This document shows, in pieces, positions 46,412 through 54,354 of a stretch of 64,000 nucleotides of DNA. Numbering within the stretch: the stretch's first letter is position 1; each line of letters opens with the position of its first letter. Source of the DNA: Arthrobacter sp. SLBN-112. GTDB lineage: Bacteria; Actinomycetota; Actinomycetes; Actinomycetales; Micrococcaceae. The stretch spans positions 2,666,001 through 2,730,000 of the forward strand of contig NZ_VFMU01000001.1 in assembly GCF_006715225.1 (NCBI RefSeq), in the 5' to 3' direction. Position numbers and translations under genes: made by a program. A model generated the notes under the pieces. The model searched no databases, was not told the origin of the DNA, and saw only the letters and a program-made list of their open reading frames with translations.

Positions 46412-46798
46412 TTAGTTCACTGCCCCGGTGTACTTTTCGCCCGGGCCCTTGCCCGGGGCGTCCGGAATCAGCGACTCTTCACGAAACGCCAGCTGCAGGG
46501 AGCGCAGGCCGTCGCGCAAGGGTCCTGCGTGCTGGGACCCGATTTCCGGGGCAGCCGCGGTCACCAGGCCGGCCAGCGCGGTGATCAGCTTGCGGGCCTC
46601 GTCAAGGTCCTTGAGTTCGGCTGCGTTGTCCTCTGCGGCCAGGCCAAGCTTTACCGCGGCCGCGCTCATCAGGTGCACGGCGGCCGTGGTGATGACCTCG
46701 ATGGCGGGGACTTCCGAGATGTCGCGGATCTGCTGTGAAACGTCTGCGCCCGCGTCGCCGGGCTCGAAGACGTACGAATTACTGTCTGGGGTGCTCAT
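46412..46798 (-). CDS. DUF1844 domain-containing protein
   Basis: A 128-residue protein with the DUF1844 core: VPAIEVITTAAVHLMSAAAVKLGL, then LKDLDEARKLITALAGLVTAA and LRDGLRSLQLAFREES. The role of the family is unknown. It is regularly found divergent from infC in actinobacteria, as here. The start is ATG 46798 (minus strand). About 360 nt separate it from infC. Confidence 0.9.
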   Translation of the reverse strand: MSTPDSNSYVFEPGDAGADVSQQIRDISEVPAIEVITTAAVHLMSAAAVKLGLAAEDNAAELKDLDEARKLITALAGLVTAAAPEIGSQHAGPLRDGLRSLQLAFREESLIPDAPGKGPGEKYTGAVN

Positions 46799-47158
46799 AC
46801 TGGTAAGCTTGACACAGACCGACTGGATGTCGTTATTTCAGAGATTGTCCCAAACGATCAGGTTCCCAACAGCGCTTTCCGGCGTTGACGGGAATTTTTT
46901 CTGTAGAATGGCTTCCAGTTTGCAAGCGGAGTTCTCTCCCACCCGCGTCAGCCGCTGTCCCAGGCGTTCCCTTTGGAACCTGCAGGGGACGCAAGGTTGC
47001 CGGGTACCTGGTTGGGCACGGACCGGCACTCGCCGGGACTGTGCACGTGCAGCCCTTTCGGGGTTGCTGAGCCAACCTATCTGAGGCCTTCGATTGCTCC
47101 GGCAATTGGGGGCCTTCTCTATTTGCCGGGAATCAACAACAAACACAGGAGCTTTAAC
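46799..47158 (+). other. Intergenic region and long leader of infC
   Basis: About 360 nt without a recognised gene. TTGACA at 46809-46814 with TTATTT at 46833-46838 (18-nt spacer), and a TAGAAT at 46904-46909, are possible promoter elements for infC. The remaining leader ends in a stable hairpin just before the infC ribosome-binding site. In other bacteria the infC-rpmI-rplT operon is controlled by L20 or IF3 binding to its leader. Confidence 0.5.
47084..47115 (+). promoter_or_regulatory. Leader hairpin with UNCG-type loop before infC
   Basis: AGGCC (47084-47088) pairs with GGCCT (47111-47115). Inside it CGATTGC (47091-47097) pairs with GCAATTG (47102-47108) around TCCG, a UNCG-class tetraloop. 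TCTCTATTTG follows. The shape suits an attenuator or protein-binding site 32 nt before the ribosome-binding site. Confidence 0.5.
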
Positions 47159-48202
47159 ATTAGCGAGCCAAGAATCAATGAGCGTATCCGCGTCCCCGAG
47201 GTGCGGCTGGTCGGCCCTGCAGGTGAACAGGTAGGAATCGTCCGTATTGAGGATGCCCTGCGACTGGCTGCCGAGTCCGACCTTGATCTCGTTGAAGTTG
47301 CACCTCAGGCAAAGCCTCCGGTGTGCAAGCTGATGGACTTCGGCAAGTACAAGTACGAGGCCGCAGTCAAGGCACGTGAAGCACGGAAGAACCAGACGAA
47401 CACTGTTCTGAAGGAAATCCGCTTCCGCTTGAAGATCGACACCCACGACTACGAGACCAAGCGCGGCCATGCCCTGCGCTTCCTCGGTGCCGGGGACAAG
47501 GTCAAGGCCATGATCCAGTTCCGCGGCCGTGAGCAGCAGCGTCCGGAGATGGGCATCCGCCTGCTCCAGCGCTTTGCCGACGACGTCGCCGAAGTTGGCG
47601 TAGTGGAGTCCAGCCCCCGTATTGATGGCCGCAACATGGTCATGGTGGTGGGCCCGCTGAAGAACAAGGCTGAGGCCAAGGCCGAGGCGCGCCGTGCAAC
47701 GCAGCGTGCTGAAGCGAAGGCGCAGAATGAAGCCAAGGCTTCGGGACGTGTCGATACGTCCGGCGAGGACCAGGCCCCCTTGACGCAGTCACTGGCTGAC
47801 CTGCTGCCGGAGGGTTTCACCGTCTCCACCGAACCGGATGCAGTCGTTGAGGACAATGCTCCCGCCGAGGCGCCCGCGGCTCCTGAGCAGGAAGCTCCGA
47901 AGCAGGAAGCCCCCAAGGCTGCTGCACCGAAGCAGGAAGCTCCGAAGCAGGAAGCCCCCAAGGCTGCTGCACCGAAGCAGGAAGCTCCGAAGCAGGAAGC
48001 CCCCAAGGCTGCTGCACCGAAGGCTGCTCCGGCGCCCCGGCCTACAGCTGCCGCCAAGCCGGAAGCCGCCGCGCCTGCGGCGCCCAAGCCGGCCGCTGTG
48101 CCTGCACCGCCCAAGCCGGTGGCCAGGCCTGCAGCGCCGAAGCCTGCTGCACGCCCTGCCCCCAAGGCAGCGCCGAAGCCGGCCGGCAAGAAGACCAACT
48201 AG
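47159..48202 (+). CDS. infC: Translation initiation factor IF-3
   Basis: IF-3 keeps ribosomal subunits apart and checks start codons. The protein is 347 residues if it starts at ATT 47159, which has AGGAG at 47147-47151, 7 nt upstream, and gives the expected start (I/M)[21 protein letters not shown] starts are typical of infC, because IF-3 represses its own mRNA through them. The two IF-3 domains occupy about 1-180. The remaining about 165 residues form an Ala/Pro/Lys/Glu-rich tail with near-perfect 15-residue repeats. In-frame ATG and GTG codons far upstream do not give IF-3-like sequence. Confidence 0.96.
   Translation: MSEPRINERIRVPEVRLVGPAGEQVGIVRIEDALRLAAESDLDLVEVAPQAKPPVCKLMDFGKYKYEAAVKAREARKNQTNTVLKEIRFRLKIDTHDYETKRGHALRFLGAGDKVKAMIQFRGREQQRPEMGIRLLQRFADDVAEVGVVESSPRIDGRNMVMVVGPLKNKAEAKAEARRATQRAEAKAQNEAKASGRVDTSGEDQAPLTQSLADLLPEGFTVSTEPDAVVEDNAPAEAPAAPEQEAPKQEAPKAAAPKQEAPKQEAPKAAAPKQEAPKQEAPKAAAPKAAPAPRPTAAAKPEAAAPAAPKPAAVPAPPKPVARPAAPKPAARPAPKAAPKPAGKKTN
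47891..48020 (+). repeat. 45-bp tandem repeat in the infC tail
   Basis: About 2.9 copies of a 45-bp unit, starting at 47891, 47936 and 47981 and essentially identical. Each encodes [15 protein letters not shown]. The near identity at DNA level points to recent expansion by slippage or unequal recombination. Confidence 0.9.
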
Positions 48203-48319
48203 TTCACAGCTGCCGGGGTATGCACCCGGCAGTCAGCAACCAGCATGCTGCCCGCAGGGGCGGCTGCGCGATAGAACTGCGGCCCCCGGGCCCGCAGAAA
48301 CGTAAGGAGATCGGTTCCC

Positions 48320-48514
48320 ATGCCGAAGATGAAGACCCACAGTGGCGCTAAGAAGCGCTTCAAGCTGACCGGCAGCGGCAAGCTGCGCCGCCAGCAGGCC
48401 AACCGCCGCCACTACCTGGAGCACAAGTCCTCCCGCCTGACCCGCCGCCTTGCCGGCGACAAGATCGTCTTCAAGGGCGACGCCAAGGTCATCCGCAAGA
48501 TGCTCGGCATCTAA
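48320..48514 (+). CDS. rpmI: 50S ribosomal protein L35
   Basis: A 64-residue, very basic protein: [40 protein letters not shown] and a C-terminal VIRKMLGI. The length and sequence are standard for L35, a small protein of the large subunit. AAGGAG lies 9 nt before the ATG. It sits between infC and rplT in the conserved operon. Confidence 0.98.
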   Translation: MPKMKTHSGAKKRFKLTGSGKLRRQQANRRHYLEHKSSRLTRRLAGDKIVFKGDAKVIRKMLGI

Positions 48515-48531
48515 TTTCCAAGTTCTATGAG

Positions 48532-48551
48532 GGGCTGCCACCTGGCGGCCC
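48532..48551 (+). promoter_or_regulatory. Hairpin between rpmI and rplT
   Basis: GGGCTGCC (48532-48539) pairs with GGCGGCCC (48544-48551), with one G-U pair, around ACCT. It may modulate rplT expression or mRNA processing. Confidence 0.4.
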
Positions 48552-48632
48552 GTCACCTGCCAAACAGCATTCTCAGGCCGCCGGAACTCCGGCAGTAGAT
48601 GCTTGGGATCAGATTTTCGAAGGAGTACGCAC

Positions 48633-49022
48633 GTGGCACGTGTGAAGAGGGCGGTCAACGCCCACAAGAAGCGCCGGGTTGTTCTTGAGCGCGCAAAGGG
48701 TTACCGCGGACAGCGTTCGCGCCTGTACCGCAAGGCCAAAGAGCAGCTGCTGCACTCGTTTGTGTACAGCTACGGCGACCGCAAGAAGAAGAAGGGTGAC
48801 TTCCGCCGCCTGTGGATCCAGCGCATCAACGCTGCTTCCCGCGCCAACGGCCTCACCTACAACCGCCTCATCCAGGGCCTGAAGGCCGCCGAGGTCGAGG
48901 TTGACCGCCGTATGCTGGCCGAGCTTGCCGTCTCTGACGCCAACGCCTTCGCCGCGCTGGTCCAGGTGGCCAAGGACTCCCTGCCGGCAGACACCTCCGC
49001 CAAGAAGGCAGCAGCAGCCTAG
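48633..49022 (+). CDS. rplT: 50S ribosomal protein L20
   Basis: A 129-residue protein: (M)[60 protein letters not shown] and the C-terminal globular part. L20 is needed early in 50S assembly and in some bacteria represses its own operon. The start is GTG 48633, preceded by AGGAG at 48621-48625; the frame extends a little further upstream but without L20 sequence. The Ala-rich end is slightly extended. Confidence 0.97.
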   Translation: MARVKRAVNAHKKRRVVLERAKGYRGQRSRLYRKAKEQLLHSFVYSYGDRKKKKGDFRRLWIQRINAASRANGLTYNRLIQGLKAAEVEVDRRMLAELAVSDANAFAALVQVAKDSLPADTSAKKAAAA

Positions 49023-49035
49023 GCAAGCCGCTTCC

Positions 49036-49053
49036 GCCCCTCGCCTGAGGGGC
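49036..49053 (+). terminator. Hairpin after rplT
   Basis: GCCCCTC (49036-49042) pairs with GAGGGGC (49047-49053) around GCCT, 14 nt after the rplT stop. No T-tract. Confidence 0.5.
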
Positions 49054-49081
49054 CCGTTCAGGAACAGGTGGCAGCAGCTAC

Positions 49082-49087
49082 TACAGT
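49082..49087 (+). promoter_or_regulatory. -10 element of the SpoU methyltransferase gene (leaderless geometry)
   Basis: TACAGT followed by 6 nt and ATG 49094. Confidence 0.6.
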
Positions 49088-49093
49088 TCTTAT

Positions 49094-50020
49094 ATGAACG
49101 AAACCGGGCGCCCGCAAGATTTTCCACTGTCCAACCCCCGAGCCGATCGGGTGAAGGACGTGGCAAAGCTTGCAGGGCGCCCGGCCCGTTTAAAGCGTGG
49201 CCAGTTCCTGGCTGAGGGGCCGCAGGCCGTCCGCGAGGCACTCAAACTCCACCAGCAGCGGATTGCGGCGGGAGCACCCGGAATAGTCACCGAGGTCTTC
49301 GCCAGCGAAAGCTGCCTTGACCGGTTTCCGGAATTCGAGGAGCTTGCCGACGGCACCAACGCCCGGCTGGCCACCGAAGAGGTCCTGGCAGCCATGGCAG
49401 ACACCGTTAACCCCCAGGGGATCGTCGCCGTCTGCAGGTTTGTGGACGTGCCCCTTGAAGAGGTGCTCGACGCCGGGCCCCGCCTGATTGCCGTGCTGTG
49501 CCAGGTGCGGGACCCGGGGAACGCGGGAACCGTCCTGCGCGCCGCAGATTCTGCCGGTGCCGACGCCGTGGTTTTCACCACCTCCAGCGTGGACATCTAC
49601 AACCCCAAGGCTGTCCGCTCCACCGCAGGGTCGCTGTTCCACCTTCCCGTCGTACTTGCTGCCGATCCCGCTGAACTAGCCCAGGCCTGCAAGGCGCGCG
49701 GCATCGGCATCCTCGCCGCTGACGGCTACGGACAGCTGGACCTCGATGTCCTGCAGGACGAGAACGCCCGGCGCAGGCTCACCGGTACCGGACCTGAGTC
49801 CGTCTACGACCTCGCCGCGCCTACCGCCTGGCTTTTCGGCAACGAGGCGCAGGGACTGTCCGCTGAGGAGCTGGAATTGGCAGACCACCGCGTGGCTGTT
49901 CCCGTCTACGGTGCCGCCGAAAGCCTCAACCTGGGGACCGCGGCCACGGTGTGCCTCTACGCCAGCGCCCGCTCCCAGCGCCGGGTCCAGGCTCCGATGG
50001 AACCGGAAGCAGCAACCTAA
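49094..50020 (+). CDS. TrmH/SpoU-family RNA 2'-O-methyltransferase
   Basis: A 308-residue SPOUT-class methyltransferase with an N-terminal substrate-binding domain (LKRGQFLAEGPQAVREAL) and the three SpoU motifs: VRDPGNAGTVLRAADSAGAD, AWLFGNEAQGLSAEELELAD and VPVYGAAESLNLGTAATVCL (knot and SAM site). It probably methylates a ribose in 23S rRNA or tRNA; the target is unknown. It follows rplT, as in other actinobacteria, where it precedes pheST. Here several other genes have come between. A TANNNT hexamer supports the start. Confidence 0.93.
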   Translation: MNETGRPQDFPLSNPRADRVKDVAKLAGRPARLKRGQFLAEGPQAVREALKLHQQRIAAGAPGIVTEVFASESCLDRFPEFEELADGTNARLATEEVLAAMADTVNPQGIVAVCRFVDVPLEEVLDAGPRLIAVLCQVRDPGNAGTVLRAADSAGADAVVFTTSSVDIYNPKAVRSTAGSLFHLPVVLAADPAELAQACKARGIGILAADGYGQLDLDVLQDENARRRLTGTGPESVYDLAAPTAWLFGNEAQGLSAEELELADHRVAVPVYGAAESLNLGTAATVCLYASARSQRRVQAPMEPEAAT

Positions 50021-50129
50021 GGACGCACGACGGCGGCCGGCGCCTTGGTCAGGCCCGCCCCTCACGGAGGCTTCCGGACAAGGGCATCAGGGGGCACAGA
50101 CCAGGCGCAAAGACGGGGCACAAAGAAAA

Positions 50130-50149
50130 GGCCCCGGAAGTCCGGGGCC
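50130..50149 (-). terminator. Intrinsic terminator of the YeaQ-like gene
   Basis: On the minus strand GGCCCCGGA pairs with TCCGGGGCC around two bases and is followed by TTTTCTTTG, a classic terminator. Confidence 0.85.
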
Positions 50150-50174
50150 CCATCGGATAGTTGTAACAGAGCGG

Positions 50175-50450
50175 TTATGGTGCGCGGCTGGTCCGGCCGC
50201 GTCCGGTAACTGCTCCATAGATGCCGGCGACAACCAGGCCACCGACGATAGCGAGAATCCAAGTGCCGAGGTCGAAGAAAGCAAGATCGCCCTTGTTGAA
50301 CAGCAGGCTGCCAATCCAGCCGCCAACAATGGCGCCAACGACACCCAGGATGAGGCTGGTGACCCAGCCGCCGCCGACCCGTCCGGGCATAACGGCCTTA
50401 ACGATGGCCCCGACTATGAGGCCCAAAATAATCCAAGCAAGAAAACCCAT
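50175..50450 (-). CDS. GlsB/YeaQ/YmgE-family small membrane protein
   Basis: A 91-residue glycine-rich membrane protein with three hydrophobic segments: FLAWIILGLIVGAIVKAVMP, VTSLILGVVGAIVGGWIGSL and WILAIVGGLVVAGIYGAVTG. The G-x-I-V-G-A-I spacing is that of the transglycosylase-associated (YeaQ/YmgE) family, which is often stress-induced. The function is unclear. AGGAGG lies just before the ATG. It stands alone with its own terminator. Confidence 0.93.
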   Translation of the reverse strand: MGFLAWIILGLIVGAIVKAVMPGRVGGGWVTSLILGVVGAIVGGWIGSLLFNKGDLAFFDLGTWILAIVGGLVVAGIYGAVTGRGRTSRAP

Positions 50451-50604
50451 GTCTCCTCCTTATTGTGACCGGGATTAATAGTCCCGATGAGGCTCAAGCT
50501 AACATAAGCCCCCTGCAAAGTCAGTAGCTCCAGTGGCGGCGTTGCGGCATCGTTAGGACCTGGCGGCCGCCGGGTTTCCCGCCTTGGGACGCGCCGCGAA
50601 GGGT

Positions 50605-51813
50605 TCAGGCGGCCAACGGACTTTTGCGCTCGAGCAGGCCGCTGAGAAGGGCGACGCCGAAACCAAGGATGGCGAGCACGGCCCCGACCAGGGCCGGGGC
50701 AACGAAGCCCCAGCCGAGGGCGATGACAACGCCGCCGAGGAAGGCGCCCAGGGCGTTGGCCACGTTCAGCGCGGCGTGGTTGAGGGAGGAGGCCAGCGAC
50801 GGGGCATCCGGTGAGGCATCCAGCAGGCGGGTCTGGAGGGCAGGGATGAGCATGGAGCCGGAAGCTCCCACCACAAACACCATGACCATGGCGCTCCAGG
50901 GCCAGTGCGCTGCAACCGCGTAGACCACCAGGGCCACGGCGATGGCCGGGAGGACCCGGTACAGGGTGCCCATGACCGATTTGTCAGCGAGCCTGCCGCC
51001 GACGATGTTCCCTGCCACCATGCCAAGCCCGTAGAGCGCAACCACCAGTGGGATCAGGGCGGACGGGATGCCGGCTACCGCCGTCATGGTGTGGGCGATA
51101 TAGGTGTAGGTGGCGAAAAAGCCGCCGAAGCCCACAATGCCCACCAGGAGGGCCAACCATACCTGGAGCCGTTTGAGGGCCCCGAGTTCGCGCCGGATGC
51201 TCGCGTCCGGGTGCGCGTGCTGGAAGGGGACGAATTTCCACACCATGGCCAGTGCCAGCAGTCCGATGGCACCAACCAGGACAAACAGCAGGCGCCAGCC
51301 GAAAGTCTGGCCCAGCCACGTGGCGGCCGGTACTCCCACGACGTTTGAGACGCTGAGTCCGGCCATGACCATCGAGATGGCCCAGCCCCGTTTTGTCGGC
51401 GGAACAAGGGATGCGGCGATGACGGCTGCCACCCCGAAAAACGCGCCGTGCGGCAGGCCGGCGGCAAAGCGGGACACCAGCATTGAACCGTAGTCGGGCG
51501 CAATGAATGACGTCAGGTTGGCCACGGTAAAGAACAGAAGCAGCCCCAGCGCGAGTCTCTTGCGGGGGAGTTTGGCTCCGACGGCGGCCAGGAGGGGAGC
51601 GCCCACCACCACGCCCAGCGCATACGCGGAGATCAGGTGCCCGGCTTCAGGGGTGCTGATCCCCAGGCCCACTTCCACTTCCTTCAGCAGGCCCATCATG
51701 GTGAATTCGGTGACCCCGATCCCCACCCCGCCCATGGCCAGGGCGAAGATGGCCATGCCGATGTTGGGCGTTTTGGTGCGGGTAGCCGTGGACGGGGAAA
51801 GAACGCTGCTCAT
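50605..51813 (-). CDS. MFS transporter of the DHA1/AraJ type
   Basis: A 402-residue protein with twelve predicted membrane helices: IGMAIFALAMGGVGIGVTEF at the start, GAKLPRKRLALGLLLFF (loop 2-3 motif) and GASGSMLIPALQTRLLDASP. It resembles sugar or drug exporters of the DHA1 family (AraJ, YdhP). The substrate is unknown. ATG 51813 is chosen because AGAAGCAGG precedes it. TACGAT about 30 nt upstream is a possible -10. It is divergent from the Nudix gene. Confidence 0.9.
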   Translation of the reverse strand: MSSVLSPSTATRTKTPNIGMAIFALAMGGVGIGVTEFTMMGLLKEVEVGLGISTPEAGHLISAYALGVVVGAPLLAAVGAKLPRKRLALGLLLFFTVANLTSFIAPDYGSMLVSRFAAGLPHGAFFGVAAVIAASLVPPTKRGWAISMVMAGLSVSNVVGVPAATWLGQTFGWRLLFVLVGAIGLLALAMVWKFVPFQHAHPDASIRRELGALKRLQVWLALLVGIVGFGGFFATYTYIAHTMTAVAGIPSALIPLVVALYGLGMVAGNIVGGRLADKSVMGTLYRVLPAIAVALVVYAVAAHWPWSAMVMVFVVGASGSMLIPALQTRLLDASPDAPSLASSLNHAALNVANALGAFLGGVVIALGWGFVAPALVGAVLAILGFGVALLSGLLERKSPLAA

Positions 51814-51973
51814 ATGCCTGCTTCTCGAAACGTGGATCGTATAAGGGGCGGATGCCACGGCGGTGGGGCAGGACGGTCCGGACAGTGTGGGAACCCTTGC
51901 TGGGCTGGACCTATTCCCGCGGGAGGAGATTCCCCGGCAGGACTGCTGTTCCCGGACACTCCATTGTGGCCCA

Positions 51974-51979
51974 TAGAAT
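51974..51979 (+). promoter_or_regulatory. -10 element of the Nudix gene (leaderless geometry)
   Basis: TAGAAT followed by 6 nt and GTG 51986. Confidence 0.6.
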
Positions 51980-51985
51980 GAGCCG

Positions 51986-52474
51986 GTGACTGGACTGATT
52001 CAGGTTGTGGGCGGAGCTGTAGTGGACCGACTGGCCAATCCGGCGGCGCTGCTGGTGGCGCGGCGAAGCGCGCCGGAGCACCTGGCGGGGCTATGGGAAT
52101 TCCCGGGCGGCAAGGTGGAACCCGGTGAGGAACCCGAGGCGGCGCTGGTACGGGAACTGGCTGAGGAACTCGGGATCGGCGTGCACCTTGGTTCAGAGCT
52201 GCCAGCGGAAACACCGGGCGGCTGGCCCCTGAATGAAAGGGCCAGCATGAGGGTCTGGTTCGCGGAGGTGACCCGCGGCGAACCGATGCCCCTGGAGGAC
52301 CATGATGAGCTGCGCTGGGTTGACCTGGGGGACCGCGAGGCGGTCCTGGCCCTGCCGTGGATCCCGGCCGATTATCCGATTGTCCGCGCGCTCCTGGATT
52401 CTGTTGCCCAAGGTTCTGATCCCATGGATTCCGGTGCGCTGCTTGCGGAGGCCCCGGGCAGGACCAAGGCCTGA
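51986..52474 (+). CDS. Nudix hydrolase, MutT-like
   Basis: A 162-residue protein with a complete Nudix box, GGKVEPGEEPEAALVRELAE followed by ELG, at about residues 40-62. The preceding strand VVDRLANPAALLVARRSAPE and WEFPGG match MutT proteins, which cleave oxidised nucleotides such as 8-oxo-dGTP. C-terminal PLEDHDELRWVDL also fits. The substrate is inferred. The GTG start follows a TANNNT hexamer. The C-terminal 30 residues are a variable tail. Confidence 0.92.
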   Translation: MTGLIQVVGGAVVDRLANPAALLVARRSAPEHLAGLWEFPGGKVEPGEEPEAALVRELAEELGIGVHLGSELPAETPGGWPLNERASMRVWFAEVTRGEPMPLEDHDELRWVDLGDREAVLALPWIPADYPIVRALLDSVAQGSDPMDSGALLAEAPGRTKA

Positions 52475-52504
52475 CACATCAGGGCGGCCTGGATGACGGG
52501 GCAG

Positions 52505-53626
52505 TTAGAACAGGGATTCCTGCACAGCATTCCCGGATGCCGCCGAAACTGGCGCCGAAGGATGATCAGCCGGGACGCCCGGAACCGCTGTGGGAATGAT
52601 CCCGGCCGGATATTCCGCTTCCTCCACTCTGGGGTCGTCCAAGTTCCGGTGGCTGAAACCTGCCGAATGTGAGAAGCCGTGCCGGGCCTTGAAATACCTG
52701 ACCTTCCCGGCCAACCAGGTGCGGTACTCCTTGGAGGCGTAGGAACCTGTCCCGTACAGCCGCCGGTACCGGCCGGCGAGTTCGGGGTGGTGGGTGGCGA
52801 GCCATTTCATGAACCATTCCCTGGTGCCCGGCTTCAGGTACAGTGCGCCCGCACTGACTCCGGTTGCCCCGGCTGCCGCCAGGGAACCGAACAGCGCATC
52901 CAGGGCTTCGTCACTGTCGGACAACCACGGCAGGATGGGCATGGCCATGACACCGCAGGGGAGTCCAGCCTCACGCAAGCGGGAGACGAGTTTGAGCCGG
53001 GCCCTGGGTCCGGGCGTGCCGGGCTCGATGGCCTCCGACAAGGCTTCGTCCGTCATGGCCAGGGAGATGCCCAGCCCCACGGGCACCTGCGTGGCAGCCC
53101 TTTTGAGCAGCGGAATGTCCCGAGCCAGCAGGGTCCCCTTGGTGAGGATGGACAGGGGAGTGCCGGACTCCGCCAATGCGGCAATAATGCCAGGCATGAG
53201 CCGATACCGGCCCTCGGCCCGCTGGTAGGGATCGGTATTGGTGCCCAGCGCCACTTGCTGGCGTGTCCAGGAGGACTTGTTCAGTTCCTTGCGGAGGACT
53301 TCCGCGACGTTCACCTTGACCACCACCTGGCTGTCAAAGTCCATGCCGGCGTCGAAATCCAGGTAGGTGTGCGTCTTCCGGGCAAAGCAGTAGACGCAGG
53401 CGTGGCTGCAGCCGCGGTAGGGATTCACGGTCCATTCGAACGGCATCTTTGATCCCGCCGGGACCCTGTTGAGCGCGGACTTTGCGGTGACCTCATGGAA
53501 CGTGATGCCGACGAACTCAGGGGTGGTGACGGAGCGGACCAGTCCCGCGAGTGGAAGGAGCGCCGGTGCTGCCCCGGCCGCGGTGTCCGGTGGACTGGGC
53601 ATCAGTGCCTGCGCTTCCCATCTCAT
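52505..53626 (-). CDS. SOS-controlled radical SAM protein, Rv2578c-like (SPL-related)
   Basis: A 373-residue protein with the radical SAM motif C-x3-C-x2-C in YRGCSHACVYCFARKTH, followed by FDSQVVVKVNVAEVL, NTDPYQRAEGRYRLM, LTKGTLLARDIPLL and MAMPILPWLSD. It matches the Rv2578c family, related to spore photoproduct lyase-like enzymes. A LexA box lies 8 nt before the ATG, so it should be induced by DNA damage. The Mycobacterium tuberculosis homologue is, to my knowledge, also assigned to the LexA regulon. The reaction is unknown; DNA or RNA repair is plausible. ATG 53602 is an alternative start. Confidence 0.9.
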   Translation of the reverse strand: MRWEAQALMPSPPDTAAGAAPALLPLAGLVRSVTTPEFVGITFHEVTAKSALNRVPAGSKMPFEWTVNPYRGCSHACVYCFARKTHTYLDFDAGMDFDSQVVVKVNVAEVLRKELNKSSWTRQQVALGTNTDPYQRAEGRYRLMPGIIAALAESGTPLSILTKGTLLARDIPLLKRAATQVPVGLGISLAMTDEALSEAIEPGTPGPRARLKLVSRLREAGLPCGVMAMPILPWLSDSDEALDALFGSLAAAGATGVSAGALYLKPGTREWFMKWLATHHPELAGRYRRLYGTGSYASKEYRTWLAGKVRYFKARHGFSHSAGFSHRNLDDPRVEEAEYPAGIIPTAVPGVPADHPSAPVSAASGNAVQESLF

Positions 53627-53634
53627 GACTCCAT

Positions 53635-53650
53635 TCGAAAACATGTTCGA
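53635..53650. promoter_or_regulatory. LexA (SOS) box of the radical SAM gene
   Basis: TCGAAAACATGTTCGA matches the operator at 11 of 12 fixed positions. On the minus strand TCGAAT, 6 nt before ATG 53626, could be a weak -10, so the operator would overlap the promoter. Confidence 0.85.
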
Positions 53651-53694
53651 ATGGAAGTCAAGGCGCCGCGCAGCAGGCCGTGCCGGCGGAAAGG

Positions 53695-54354
53695 CTATTG
53701 TTCCAGTGCCCACGTGGCAGTGACGGTGGCCTCGACACGGTTGGTGCCCGGCTCGACTGCCAGGCCCTCCGACGCACTCGTCCGCTGCATCCCGTCAAGT
53801 GGAACCGGCCCTCCCGCAGGCGGCTGGTCGGTCACGGACAGCACCCGGCCCAGGGTTGCGGAGGCCAGGGCGGCATACTGGACGGCGGTGCGCAACGCGT
53901 CATGCCAGGCAGTGTCCCTGGCCTCTGCGCGGACCGCGGCGTCGTCAGAGAGGACCAACTGCAGGTTGTTCAGCCGCACGTTGTCCCCGGCCGCACCCAC
54001 TGCCGCGGAAATGATGGCGGACGCGCTGCCAATATCCCGCAGCCTGACCGTGAGGCTGCTGGCCGCTACGTACCCCACGAGTTTCTGGCCTTCGCCGTCC
54101 CGCCAGGCGAGGTCGGCGCGGACGGATAAACCTGCTGAGCGGATATCGGCCGGGGCAACGCCGTGGCTGCGGAGAGCGGAGCCTACCGCAGCCAGTCCCT
54201 CCGCGGCCGCCGCGTACGCGCCCTCCACCGATTCGGCGCGGCACTCCACTCCCACCGAAACCAGCATCAGGTCAGGGGCCGCTTCCGCCCATCCCGTACC
54301 CGTGACGGTGACTGTCCGCGCATCCTCGTGCATGCCGGGTTCCTGTCCCTTCAC
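53695..54354 (-). CDS. SIMPL domain-containing protein
   Basis: A 219-residue protein with the SIMPL/DUF541 pattern: VTVTGTGWAEAAPDLMLVSVGVE at the start, then AEGLAAVGSALRSHGVAPADI, VGYVAASSLTVRLRDIGS and NNLQLVLSDDAAVRAEARD. It has no obvious signal peptide, unlike many family members, so it may be cytoplasmic. The function is poorly known. GTG 54354 overlaps the stop of the upstream gene (GTGA) and has GGAAGG 5 nt before it. ATG 54333 is an alternative. Confidence 0.9.
   Translation of the reverse strand: MKGQEPGMHEDARTVTVTGTGWAEAAPDLMLVSVGVECRAESVEGAYAAAAEGLAAVGSALRSHGVAPADIRSAGLSVRADLAWRDGEGQKLVGYVAASSLTVRLRDIGSASAIISAAVGAAGDNVRLNNLQLVLSDDAAVRAEARDTAWHDALRTAVQYAALASATLGRVLSVTDQPPAGGPVPLDGMQRTSASEGLAVEPGTNRVEATVTATWALEQ

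Noticed and set aside
46885..46909. TTGACG...TAGAAT as a standard promoter for infC
   Set aside because: The spacer is only 13 nt, too short for sigma-70-type recognition. The individual elements may belong to other promoters.
47891..48020. Tandem repeats considered as a CRISPR array
   Set aside because: The copies are contiguous without unique spacers and lie in the infC reading frame.
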